From Alnus glutinosa (taxonomy: Eukaryota > Streptophyta > Magnoliopsida > Fagales > Betulaceae): a stretch of DNA of 64,000 bases. The number at the start of each line of letters is the position of its first letter. Within the stretch, counting starts at the first letter, position 1. This document shows, piece after piece, positions 38,485 through 49,839 of the stretch. The stretch spans positions 5,721,501 to 5,785,500 of the forward strand of contig NC_084892.1 of the NCBI RefSeq assembly GCF_958979055.1. The letters run 5' to 3'. The position numbers and the translations under genes were made by a program. Under the pieces are notes generated by a model that was not told the origin of the DNA, did not search any database, and saw only the letters and a program-made list of their open reading frames with translations.

Positions 38485-38894
38485 AAAGTAAAATATATTG
38501 GTGCCCATGAATTGTGGGAATTATAAATATAAAGCAACGACAAATGGATAAATTTTTTTCTTTAAATTGAATAAGAAGAAATTATTATTTTTTTAAATGA
38601 TTGGTAGAATTTAATCCAACTCAAGTTTGAAGAAATTTTATTTTTTAATCTAATTAATTTTCAACCGTCCGATTGACCGACTGGAGATATGAATGAATGA
38701 GGTCATACTATTGTATGTTAGGTAAGATGTTTGCATCTAAGCCTATAATATTTCAGTTTGCGGACTCCCCAGCTTTTGGTGAAGGGTGATGTTAACATGC
38801 ATTAGTTGGGAACCACAGACAAACAATCCAACAAGAGGAAATGATTTGGAATTTTGGCATAATTTTAACCAGATTTTCACATCTCTTTATTGTT

Positions 38895-39085
38895 TGGGAT
38901 ACCTTCACTAAAAGGTATCAAATTTTTATCATTTTAGAGAGAAGGTACCTAAACTTCAAAACGTCCCAATTTAAGGTATCAATTTTTTGAAAAGTTTCAA
39001 TTAGAGGTCCTCCGTTAGAATTTTCCGTTAAATTTTATCAAATTTTCCAAAATACTCGTGTGTTTGTTTTTTTGTTTTTTTTTTA

Positions 39086-39116
<31 letters not shown>

Positions 39117-39390
39117 TTTTTCAAAGATTCAGTTAAATTCTAACCATGGGTATTTTTGTAAATTTCGTTAAATTTTAACCAATACTTAAATTCTAGCAAT
39201 TTTCTTTTTCTTTTTCTTTTTTTCCTAAAAAAAAAATTGATATTTTGAGAATTTTGATAAAATTTAAAGGAAAATCCTAACGGAAGATTCATAATTGAGA
39301 CTTTTCAAAAAATGAATACCTTAAATTTAGATGTTTTGAAGTTTAAGTATCATCTCAAAAAAGGTAGAAATTTGTTACTCTTAAGTGAAA
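38895..39390. repeat. Foldback element, about 500 bp
   Basis: The left arm contains AATTTAAGGTATCAATTTTT and GTCCTCCGTTAGAATTTTCC; the right arm contains their complements (GGAAAATCCTAACGGAAGAT, AAAAAATGAATACCTTAAAT). A TA microsatellite lies at the loop (39,088-39,112). Confidence 0.65.
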
Positions 39391-40619
39391 TTTTTACTTA
39401 TTATTTCAATTTTCTTAGCATTTACATTCCGCTGGCGGCTAAAGGTTTGCTAAGTCATAGTGTAAATTTGGTTGCAAAAATAATTGCATTCCATTAGCTA
39501 TTTTAACCCAAAAATTTGTGTGCAACTTAATGGAAGAAAAAAGAGTAAATATTTAGCTAAAAAAAAAAAATTAAGCCAAATGTAAATACTCATATGTGAA
39601 AAATTAGATTGACTTGGATAATTTTAAAATGTCCCGTATTTTATTATTATTTTTTTTTTTAGTGCACGAATGGTAGAAATTTACACCCCCAAACCACATT
39701 ATTGTAGGTTGAAGACCAAATTTCAATTCCCAAGAAAAATGAGCCTTAATGGTTCGTTTGGGTGTTAAATTTTTTAAAATCAAAATTCAATTTTAATTTA
39801 CTATACGAATTTCGAGGTTTGATTTTGTGAGATAAAATTTAAAAAAAATTTAAAAAATTGAATAAAATATGATTTGTTTTAAAAAAAAGTAGAGAAGAAT
39901 CAATATTCAAGTTGGTTCCTAAACGAACTAGTGATTCCAAATGACAAATTATCCCATGAATTGTTAAGAATTCAATAAGGCCAAATTGATTTCTTCAAAT
40001 GTGTCAACCGGACAAATTCGTAGTATAAACTCGTGTCTCATTTAAATTGAAGTGTCTATCAAATATGATAATTTGTCGGTGAATAATAAAACATATGGTT
40101 TTGGTGGAAAACAAATTATAATTATTTAATTAATGTTTTGTCCAACTAGGAATACCGTCACAGTGTATGGATATGGACAGTGCATGAGCTACAGTGCCAG
40201 CATGCCACTGGCAGTATTAATGGAAGCGCCTGTGGATGGGGTTGGCAGGGCCAGGGCCAGGCCCATCCAAAAGTATTGGAATCTTATTTATCGACTTGGG
40301 CACCCGCAAGCTAAAAACACCCACGATATTTACCAAAAAAAACAAAACACAAAAATCAGTTTTTGGCCTCAATTGATTTCTAGAATAGTCAAATTTTTTT
40401 TTTTGGTTTAGTAGGGTCTATATTTTATAATAATTATTCAAACAGAAATAATTATTCATTTACGAAGATGAATACCTCTTACTCTAAAAAAAAAGGAATA
40501 AACTACATTTTCTAGAGAAAATAATTCATTATTTTCTATTTCATCTTTTTTTTTTTTTTTTTTTTTTTTTTGTGTGGAATATATTACATTTTCTAGAAAA
40601 AACAACTCATTGTATTTTA
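39391..40619. other. Intergenic DNA, no gene seen
   Basis: A less AT-rich stretch at 40,140-40,290 gives a short open frame (to 40,411) without recognisable motif, start context or splice partner. I do not call it a gene. Confidence 0.4.
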
Positions 40620-41062
40620 GGAAAAGTACACATATCCCCTCAAAGTACCGCTCAATTGTCAATGTCCCTCTAAACTATCAATTGTGTTAATATCCTCCCT
40701 CAAACTATCAAAACATGTCAATGTCCCCCCTAATATCAACAAAAAGATAAAAATGACCATAAAAGTTTTTCAATAAGAGTCATAAGACAAAAAAATGTCC
40801 TTATAAAATTTTTTAAAAATAAAACTAAAAAATAAAAAACAAAAAAAAACTTTTTAGGTATAATTTTTTGTTATTTTAGATTTTTTTAAATAATTTTTTA
40901 GTTTTTTTTTTTAAAAATTTTAATAATTTTATGAAATGTATGTTTGTCATTAGGGGGACATTGACATTTTTCTATAATTTAAGGGGGAATTGACACAATT
41001 GATAATTTAGGTGGGCATTGACAATGGTATGGTAGTTTGAGGGGGTTATGTATACTTTTCCC
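40620..41062. repeat. Foldback element, AAAAGTATACATATCCCC family, copy 2
   Basis: Left end GGAAAAGTACACATATCCCC, right end GGTTATGTATACTTTTCCC. The interior shares CTATCAATTGTGTTAAT and AACATGTCAATGTCC blocks with the copy at 38,014. Confidence 0.75.
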
Positions 41063-42540
41063 TTATATTTTTTTATTTCCTCTCATTTTTTTATTATTAT
41101 TTTTTTTTTAAAAAAAAAAAACATACGTTACATCTATGGAGTGGTCGGCTAGTCACGAAAGGAGCCGGGGGTGGTCGCACCATCCTCGGAAAGTCTCGTG
41201 GTGGACCCCTGAGGCGTTCCAGGGGTGGCCGGCCACCCACCAGTTTTCAATATATATTTTTTTTAATAATTTGATGTTTTTTTTTAAAAAAAATAAAATA
41301 AATAATGTAGGGAGTTTTTAGTAATTTTGATTCGATTCCAATTAAAATATATGTGTTGTTACCAAACTAACGAGTAGGAATAACTATTACATTCCACTCT
41401 CTTTTATTATCAGTAATAATTATTATATTTCCTATTGAAATATTCATTTCACAAACCAAAACGAAGCCTTAGGGTTTGCCGCTGCATAATCAGAACATCC
41501 AACTCCGGTTTAGTAAATATTTAATTAAAATTTAGTTTTTTTTTTTTTTAAAAAAAAAATACACTAGCTATCTACTTTTTTAAAGTATATACATTCCTCC
41601 TCTCATTTACTAAGGAATTATAAGATTTGTGATTCTTTTATGAACCAAAGTTTTTCAATAAATCAGCTTAAATTGATATGTCTTTAAAATGTATGGGATT
41701 CTTATACGTATATTTCACATGCATTTGAGATACGTGTCTGTTAATAAACTCGGTTGGAGGAATTAGAAGAAAACTTCATCATTTTATCGATTTTTTTTTT
41801 TTTTTTTTTTTTGAGTCACAGATTGATTGAGTTATATTCTATAGGCTTCTACGAATAAGAAAATGACAGAGAAGCACACTTTTTTTGGTAGGCAACTTTG
41901 GTCTCGTGGACAGCTTTAAGAGCACCAAATGAACCGATCATGTGGCTTGTGGTATTATATCTCTACAAATCTTGCTTGGTCCCCTATAAAATTGTTATTG
42001 GCCCACGCCCTCTCTCATGTGGGAAGTTATCAAATCTATAAACAGGGGAAAATATGCTTACAACTCATTGTCACTAAAATAACAAATTATGGGTCCTCAA
42101 AACATAAATGTGGCCACGTGGGCACTATTTTAAGGCCCTCACTAATGTCCCCCAATAGAAATTGTTAGCACCCAATATCTTTTATAATTATTTACAACTT
42201 GCTCATATGTGTCAACATTTGATAAAGTCACGTCAATCATTAAAAAAAAATTAACACCATTTAATCACTAAATAACCACGTTAACAAATGGTAAAAAAAG
42301 TTATAGGTCTAATATTTTTCATTTCAAGCAATAATAGGGGTGGAGCTATCCAAAATGTTTTTTCAAAATTTTGTAGGATTCAAGCAGAATTCATATACAG
42401 GTCTTACAAATTTAATAATTAATTTTTAAAAATAGAAGATAAGAGAAAAATAAGAGAATATGAAATTGAGTAATGAAATACTCTTCTTTAACAAAAAGCT
42501 ATAACGACATTTTGGTGAAAATTTGGAAACGATATTACAA
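41063..42540. other. Intergenic DNA upstream of CDC20, no gene seen
   Basis: Positions 41,136-41,250 are a GC-rich block with GGGGTGGCCGGCCACCC-type palindromes, probably transposon-derived. The remainder is AT-rich. Confidence 0.4.
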
Positions 42541-42570
42541 CTGAAGGACATTTTCGTCAACACGGTATTT

Positions 42571-42592
42571 CAACGGCTCTCTCAGGCCGTTG
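42571..42592. promoter_or_regulatory. Inverted pair of AACGG cores upstream of CDC20 (possible MSA elements)
   Basis: CAACGGC at 42,571-42,577 and GCCGTTG at 42,586-42,592 form a perfect 7-bp inverted repeat around an 8-bp spacer. AACGG is the core of the M-phase-specific activator element bound by three-repeat MYB proteins, and plant CDC20 genes are expressed in G2/M. The role here is inferred. It lies about 0.5 kb before the CDC20 start and could fall within the leader. Confidence 0.45.
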
Positions 42593-43040
42593 CGAACTTG
42601 CGAGAGTTGCGACTTTCCCGAATCTCCGTCTACGAAGTTCTTCTTCTTCTTCAATTTTTTTTTTTTTTTTCTGAGCATTTACGTAAACCCTCTTGCATTG
42701 TTATTAGATCCAATGAAGAACTCTCTCTCTCTCTCTCTCTCCAAACTATTCATTGCTAGAGTCGCTCTTCATTTTTGGTTTTAGCGGCCTGCTCCAATTA
42801 ACTGTTCAAACACTATGCGCTTGATTTAGATGATCTACAAGCCAGTAATTCATTCGTTTATTTACTTTGCCCTTGAAATTTGTTTCTTGTTATTAGTCTC
42901 ATTTCTCAACCCTAATCTCTCTCTTTTTCTCTCAGACGACGCACTTCTCCAAAGCGCTCAAAGATCGACGACAACATTCACACCTTTCAATTCTCTCTCT
43001 CTCTCTCTCTCTCTCTCTTTACATTTTGTTTCAAAATTAT

Positions 43041-43083
43041 TTTATCTGAAATAGGTGCTATATTTATCTGAAATAGGTGCAAC
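43041..43083 (+). repeat. 22-bp tandem duplication abutting the CDC20 start codon
   Basis: TTTATCTGAAATAGGTGC occurs twice, 22 bp apart, and the second copy ends just before the ATG at 43,084. CT microsatellites lie upstream at 42,720-42,740 and 42,991-43,018, as is common in plant leaders. Confidence 0.85.
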
Positions 43084-45507
43084 ATGAACCGAAGGCGAGA
43101 GTTCGCCTTCCAGAACAAGCAGTCTCGGTGCGCACTTCAAGAACAGTATATGCAGAGAAAGAATGCTCGAGAAAACGTAATTTCGTAATTCTTGGCTTTA
43201 TTTTGCGTATATCTTTGCTATTGCTTCAAATTAGCACTATCTTATTATTATTATTTTTTAATCAGTTTGGTTCCTTAATTAGGGTTTCTTAAGTAGGGAT
43301 TAAAAAACAATTCTATTGAAATTAGGGATTTGTGATTAAATTGACTGCCAAATGTCATTACGTGTTTTGCACTTGAAACCACATTTGAAAAATTGTGTGA
43401 ATAATGACTGTTATTGCAAGTGTCTCATACAATTTTCTTCACCTATAAGCAGTTGGATAGATTCATTCCAAACCGATCAGCGATGGACTTCGATTTCGCA
43501 CATTACATGCTGACAGAAGGGAGGAAAGCCAAGGAGAAGCCGCCTGCAAGCTCACCAGCAGTGGAGGCCTACCGGAAGCGGTTGGCTGAGGTCTTTAACA
43601 TGAATAGGACTCGAATTTTCGCGTTCAAGAACAAGCCGCCTGCCCCCGTGGAGTTGATCCCACGTGAATTATCCTCTTCTCTCTACAGTGATAAGCCAAT
43701 GAAGCCCTGGCGACATATTTGTCAGGTGGGTATATGATTTTAGTCTTTCGTCATGGATTCTTGTCTCATAGAAATTATGGACTTGAGTAAATTTAGTACC
43801 TAGTTAGGCAGATTATTGTTAATTATGGATTATTAGGGTGGAGCTCTGAATTGAACTGCTGAAATTTTAGCTGAGGAATGAAAAAACATGGAGTCTTTTG
43901 GCACTATATTGGAAAGCTTGGGCCATATTCCAAATGCTGTTTGATCACGTACACCTTTGGTTTGCTACTACAATATCCACATTGTGGTCTTAATTGTAGT
44001 ACCGGCGCGCTAAATTAGTCTATTAAACTGACCCATTTTTCTCCTAAAGATTGCACATTTTTGGCTTTTATAATGCTGCCATTTAAATTTTATTATGTGT
44101 GCGAACATCATAAAGAGTTGGGGATTATCTGCATATAGGATATGGCGCCTTTTTAGAATGAGCGTGATTTATGCTCTCAGTTTTTGATTAATTAAATTCA
44201 TGGAATCATGTTACCTTTCTGGTTTAATCTTATTGCTTTGTTGATTTAATAATTACCTATAGTTCTCCTTCTGTCTTTTGAAAGCTGTGGTCTAATTAAT
44301 TTGGTTTGATTGTATGCAGGCTTCTGAGAGGACATTAGGTGCTCCTGACCTTGTGGATGATTATTACCTGAATTTACTGGATTGGGGGAGCTGCAACTTT
44401 CTCGCAATTGCGCTTGGAAATACAGTTCATCTGTGGGATGCTTCAAATGGTTCAGCTTCTGAACTTGTCAGCATTGATGAGGAAGATGGCCCCGTTACAA
44501 GTGTTAGCTGGGCTCCTGATGGCCAGCACATTGCCGTTGGATTGAACAATTCTGAGGTGCAGTTGTGGGATTCAACAACTAATCGACAGGTTCTTCAATT
44601 TTTCATTGTTCTTTCATATTCTTTACTAATTTTCTGATATTAAATTTTGTTAATGCTTATAATTGTTGTATTGTTGCTTTTGCAGCTAAGAACCTTGAGA
44701 GGTGGTCACAGAATGCGAGTGGGGACGCTGGCATGGAACGATCATATCCTTACAACTGGAGGAATGGACGGTCTGATCATCAACAATGACATAAGAGTCA
44801 GAGCACACATTGTTGAAACCTACAGAGGCCACAACCAAGAGGTTTGTGGGCTAAAATGGTCGGCCTCAGGCCAGCAATTGGCGAGTGGAGGTAATGATAA
44901 TCTCCTCCACATCTGGGACAGATCAATGGCATCTTCACGTTTAGTGACACGGTGGCTTCAGAGGCTTGAGGACCATACATCTGCCGTGAAAGCCCTTGCT
45001 TGGTATCCTTTTCAGAGCAATTTGCTAGCTTCTGGTGGAGGAGGAGGTGATAGGTGCATAAAGTTCTGGAACACCCTCACTGGTGCTTGCTTGAACTCGG
45101 TTGACACTGGCTCTCAGGTTTGTGCTCTGCTGTGGAGCAAGAATGAGAGAGAGCTGCTTAGCTCTCATGGTTTTACTCAGAATGAGCTCGTTCTTTGGAA
45201 ATACCCATCAATGGTGAAGATGGCAGAGCTGAAAGGCCATACCTCTAGGGTTCTATTTTTGGCTCAGGTATTGTATCTACTTGAATGAGTTTTTAATCTT
45301 CTTACTAAATTTCTCCTGACCACAATTTTTGTCCTTATTCATAGCCTAATATTTTTCATCCTATACTTGCTTCAGAGTCCGGATGGTTGCACCGTAGCAT
45401 CCGCAGCAGGGGACGAAACACTGAGAATCTGGAATGTTTTTGGAGTCCCGGAAGTTGCTCCCAAACCAAACCCTGAGCCTTTTGCTCATGTGAATCGCAT
45501 CCGATAA
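43084..45507 (+). CDS. CDC20: Cell division cycle 20 (APC/C coactivator)
   Basis: CDC20 activates the anaphase-promoting complex and brings it mitotic substrates such as cyclin B and securin. Exons 43084-43176, 43453-43725, 44320-44589, 44686-45267 and 45376-45507 join in phase 0 with GT-AG introns, giving 449 aa, normal for the family. Visible features: an RxxL-type RCALQE near residue 15, the C-box DRFIPNR at 33-39, a [12 protein letters not shown] segment (84-96) where MAD2 binds in homologues, seven WD40 repeats from about 125 to 440 (WDAS, WDST, IWDRS, FWNT endings), and a C-terminal Ile-Arg tail (NRIR) that docks on the APC/C. It is convergent with the DTW gene downstream. The KEN/D-box receptor blades appear intact, so I expect a working gene. 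Confidence 0.96.
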
Positions 45508-46148
45508 TCAGGATAAAGCTGCAGATTTCAAAGCTTCAGTGTGATGAGTACAACAGTTAGTTGTGTCATAATCACTTGGTACTCTAAAGTTGTTGTACTA
45601 GATGTTTTTGTTATTAGGATCTGAAGGCAAGTGACAAGCCCAATTATTTGTCCTGTAAAGTCCACTTGATGTGTAGAGTTTTCACATACAAACTTGCTTA
45701 TTGAGAGTTCATGTACAGGGAATTTGGGAAATCTTTAATTGATAACAATTTTTCACATACAAACGTGCTTCTTGAGAATTCATCAACAGGAAATGAGTTG
45801 AATCGTATTTCTAATTCTTTAGAAATAAATTAACCTTGTGAATAGTTTTGGTGTATTGTTATTTATAGTCAGCAGCGACCTCAATCAGAACCATAAATCG
45901 CAGAGTTAGACACGGAACAATAGGAATAAATGAGTTAAGTTTCTGTCAACAGTCAATTTGATAATTTAAGTATAAATAATATAAAAAATTCAACTTATTA
46001 CCAATATTGACAAGACAAAACCTATCAATATCAATATTGATTAGACAAGACCTATCATAATTTATTAAAAATAGAAGACCAATGCATTAGAGATTCAATG
46101 AAATACAATACAACGTAGTCAGGTCCGAATTCTCTCACTCTTCTAGTT
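45508..46148. other. Convergent 3' intergenic region between CDC20 and the DTW gene
   Basis: Contains both 3' untranslated regions. A diverged tandem duplication with TTTTCACATACAAAC in each copy occupies about 45,680-45,790. A second with ATCAATATTGA and AGACAAGACCTATCA units lies at 45,995-46,060. Confidence 0.6.
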
Positions 46149-46895
46149 CTAACTCTTCTCCATCAACTCCTTTTTCTCCTTGCCCTTCTTCAACAACTTG
46201 GGCCGGGGCTTCATGGGCTTCAAGTACCGAGCCTGCAATCTCACCATCTCCCTCAAAACCTCGATTAGTTGGCTCTCAATCTCCGGCCCATTGGGCTCCA
46301 GCACCCTCAGGGCCCTGGCGACCGCCTCCATGGTACTCACGCACCCGCCGCACGGCTCCTTCCTCAGAATCAACTCCGAGTCGTATATGCTCCCACCACT
46401 CACGCTCTCGTCGTAGTCCAAGCAAACCCTAGTCGCGAACCTCGACAGGAACCCCTCGCTCGCGCTCACCATCTCCTTGGCGTGCTTCCAGGTCCCGTCG
46501 AAGACGATCAGGACTGGAGGGGTGTGTTGGGGATCTAGGGAGGAGAGGAGGTGGGATAGGGTGACGGCGGGTGAGGAAGGGGTGGGGGGGAAGAGGTAGA
46601 TGGCAGGAAGGGATTGGTCGAGGAGAGCGGACAGGCCATGGCGGAGGCGGCGGGTGACGATGGTGGTGGAGTTGAGGAGGCATTTGGTGAGGACTGGGAC
46701 TGTGGAGAGCTTGTGGTGGGCCTCGTGGGGGTGGTGGACGATCACAATCTGGGTCCTGGTTGGAATGGGCCGGGTCGGGAGGCTCTGGCAGAGACAGACT
46801 GGGCTGGGCCGCGAGCAGTTCGCGCAGATGGGCCGCCGTGCTGGCTCTGGTTCCGCGGTCGCGGAGAGGTGGTCGGTGGGGTTTTCTGGGTCCAT
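46149..46895 (-). CDS. DTW-domain tRNA-uridine aminocarboxypropyltransferase (DTWD2/TapT-like)
   Basis: DTW-domain enzymes transfer the 3-amino-3-carboxypropyl group of S-adenosylmethionine to a uridine of tRNA (acp3U). The intronless frame is 248 aa. Seen in it: an N-terminal Cys cluster (C24, C27, C34, C36) expected to bind zinc, HHPHEAHH at 54-61, the signature Asp-Gly-Thr-Trp at 133-136 (VFDGTWKHAKEM), the STMEAVARAL motif near 187-196, and a lysine-rich tail that may contact tRNA. The gene is very GC-rich compared with its surroundings, which opens long frames on every strand; only this one carries the motifs. It is head to head with NTAQ1, 468 bp away. The family is certain from the motifs; the tRNA position is inferred from bacterial and human relatives. 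Confidence 0.93.
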   Translation of the reverse strand: MDPENPTDHLSATAEPEPARRPICANCSRPSPVCLCQSLPTRPIPTRTQIVIVHHPHEAHHKLSTVPVLTKCLLNSTTIVTRRLRHGLSALLDQSLPAIYLFPPTPSSPAVTLSHLLSSLDPQHTPPVLIVFDGTWKHAKEMVSASEGFLSRFATRVCLDYDESVSGGSIYDSELILRKEPCGGCVSTMEAVARALRVLEPNGPEIESQLIEVLREMVRLQARYLKPMKPRPKLLKKGKEKKELMEKS

Positions 46896-47363
46896 TATCC
46901 ATGAATGGGGTACGCTGGGGTTAGCCGGTTAGTGTGGTTTTCTTTTAGTACGAGTTACTAGAACTCCTTCAAAACGACGTCGTTTTTTACGGATAGCACA
47001 TAAAACACACTTGGAATGGTACGCGGCGTCGAAACGTTTCCTGAACGGTGTAAATTGATGTCGTTTGGGGCTTTATTGGATCTAAACGTCACATCAGAAA
47101 ATGGTGTACTTCAAGTATGTGAGTGAGAGAGCATTTATCGGTCGGGGAATACAAACAGACGGCATTTTGAGAACCCAAAACGGTGTCGTATCCTGTTTGG
47201 GGATTTCTTTTTCCGTAACAAAAACATCGTGGCGGCCATCGATGAATGATTGAAGAGCTGAGTTTGATCAAATAAACAAGACTTTGATTGCGTCGAAGAG
47301 GAGGAGGAAGGCTGCAACGTTCAAGTGTTTGTTTAGGGACCGAAAGTGGGGGCTAGAACAGCG
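46896..47363. promoter_or_regulatory. Shared divergent promoter region of the DTW gene and NTAQ1
   Basis: 468 bp separate the two start codons, so both promoters and leaders must fit here. A perfect 16-bp palindrome AAAACGACGTCGTTTT lies at 46,971-46,986, and two diverged relatives (GATGTCGTTTGG near 47,058 and AAAACGGTGTCGTA near 47,178) follow. I see no clear TATA box. An ACGT-core palindrome of this kind could bind bZIP factors (inference). Confidence 0.55.
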
Positions 47364-49477
47364 ATGACGACCTTAACGCCCGAAATAAGCAGTTTGGACA
47401 TTTCTGAGTTCCATCACACTCCTTTTTACTGGTAATTACTAGGCTCCAAAGCGTTTGTGAAATTTCTTGAACGTTTTCTGTGATTAGAGTAGTAATCAGA
47501 GTTCTTCACTAAACTAAGCTTACACGCTTTTTTATGATTTTTTCTTTTTTTTTTTTATTTTTTTTTATTTTTTATTTTTTTGGGGTTTTTCAAGTGAGGA
47601 GAATGTATTCTTTCTTTGCAAGAAATTATGCACCAGTGGAATAGCAGATGCGAGGGGATCTGATCTTTTTGTTGCTTTCATTTCCAACGAGAAGAAACAG
47701 GCATGTATGGTGTTTTGAATGTGCTCTTTGTCTCTCCTTTGAATATTATACTTAATTACTTAATGTGACTTGACAGAAAGCCTTAATGGTAGGTTCCTGG
47801 GGTTAATATTGGTTAAAATATTAATTAATTAATTAAATTTACTCCTTTCCTATAACCTCAAGAGACAATTGCCGATTTAACATAGTATCAAAGATTAAGC
47901 AAATGTTTTGAGCTTGAACCTTCTCTTTGTAACGAGGGGAGTTTGAGCCCACACGTGACCAAGAGTGTAAGAATATTACTTGAATGATTATATTCATGAT
48001 TTCTTAAGAACTTAACTTTTGGGATAATTAGTGATTTAACAATGTTTTATTGAGTTCAACTCGTTATTCTTCTTGCTAGTTTCTTGGTGTAATCAACTAT
48101 TCCTTGTCCAAGAAATATTGTGAAGGACATCCATGGTTTGATGTTAGATTTAGGCCAAGTACTAGTCTGGAGCTACTAGTGAGGAACCGCTTATTAATTG
48201 TTATTCTCCTCCACCAGTTGCACACATCACTCTTGGAATACTCGTGAGCTCAATCTGCAGTTTTGGGAATGTTTCATGGATCGCTAATGTCTTCAAACTT
48301 GTTGATTGATTTATGGACTTCGTTGGACAAGCATTGATGGTCGTTTCATATTTTGCAGTTGGATTTTACTTTTTCTTATTACTGAGCTTCTTTCTTGCAA
48401 CTAAAATGCTAGTTTGGCAGGATCCAGATTACTCTTTGTAGCCTTCTTTTAGGACAATGAGAGTGTGTTTTATCATTGCCTGTGTAGATTTTACTTAAGT
48501 AAAGAATTTTGTTGTGTGTAAGTTTTCCTGAGAATGGAACCTTTTGTTGATTTTTATCATAGCTTTTTAAGAAAATTTTGTAGACTCCATTGTGGCATCA
48601 AAAGGCCAGCAAAAGGGCAGGCGGGGTTATTCTCTGGGACTATCATGTGATTTGCATTCAGGTGAGAGCTAAATCCCCTTTACTGTAATATCGGTTGGTA
48701 CGGTCTGTATACAAGTAACATTGGAACTTTTATCAACGGTACTACTATTTGATATGTTTCCACAAATAATTTACAGAAAAGAAGAAAAGGTGACACTCCT
48801 TGGTTAGTGTGGGATTTAGATTCAAGTCTTCCATTTCCTTCTCCTTTAACGTCCTATGTGTCAGAAACTATCCGGCCATCGTTTGAGCTCTTTTCTGAGT
48901 ATCAGAGGTGATTTGTAGTTTGCTGCATTACTTATTGTTAATATTTTCTAAAAAAGTTATGGTTCATGCTTTTGCACTTTCTTGACAAGTATGTCAATGC
49001 TTCATTGTTAAAAAGATTAGCTGATATTGGTTTTGAATCTCTATATTACCCAAAATTTCTGTACTACATTCCTGGAGCAATGAAACTATATTCTTATGTT
49101 GGCCAATGAAGTGTAATATTAAAACCTAGTGTGAAATTATTCGATTTCATTGTAAGAAACTGTTGCTTTTGCTATCAGGTTTTTCCGGATTGTGCATGCT
49201 CCAATGTTTCTTCGATGCTTTGCATCTGATAGAAGGCACATGAAAGATTCTGTTGGGAACTGGACTGCTGAACCTCCTGCATATGAACCCATAATTGCTG
49301 AAGGTAAATGCTAAGAAGAACTCTTAGAATAGAGAAAGCAGCGTTTCTTTACACCTTTAAGCTAAACTGAAAGGATAGAGAATTTTTTAAGTAAACTAGA
49401 TATACATAATTATATGCTTTTATATATACTTGCCTATTCCAAAAATATAAAGGGAGATGTCAAAACTTGAAACCTGA

Positions 49478-49541
<64 letters not shown>

Positions 49542-49764
49542 TTTCTGTGAGTGTCAGTACTTAGGGTTGACATCAGAGAGAAATTCTGTAGTAGAAGTTT
49601 TTGAACAGACTGCTGCCTAATTCAGCGGTGGGACCTGAAGATGAATGAGCTGTGGCATGGAGGATCTCTATCCTTTAATCTATTTGATGATATGGAGAAA
49701 TGATGTTGTTAATCGTGATAAAAAAGATATAAACTATTTTCCTTGATACCACTTTGCGAATATT

Positions 49765-49839
<75 letters not shown>

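Noticed and set aside
40133..40411. 92-aa plus frame
   Set aside because: No motif, no start or splice context, and it lies between repeats.
46269..46932. Several long plus-strand and second minus-strand frames over the DTW gene
   Set aside because: These are shadows caused by the GC-rich coding sequence. Only the 46,149-46,895 minus frame has the DTW-family motifs.
47432..47594. Possible start of NTAQ1 in the second exon
   Set aside because: Starting there would lose the catalytic Cys. The short first exon supplies it with correct phase.
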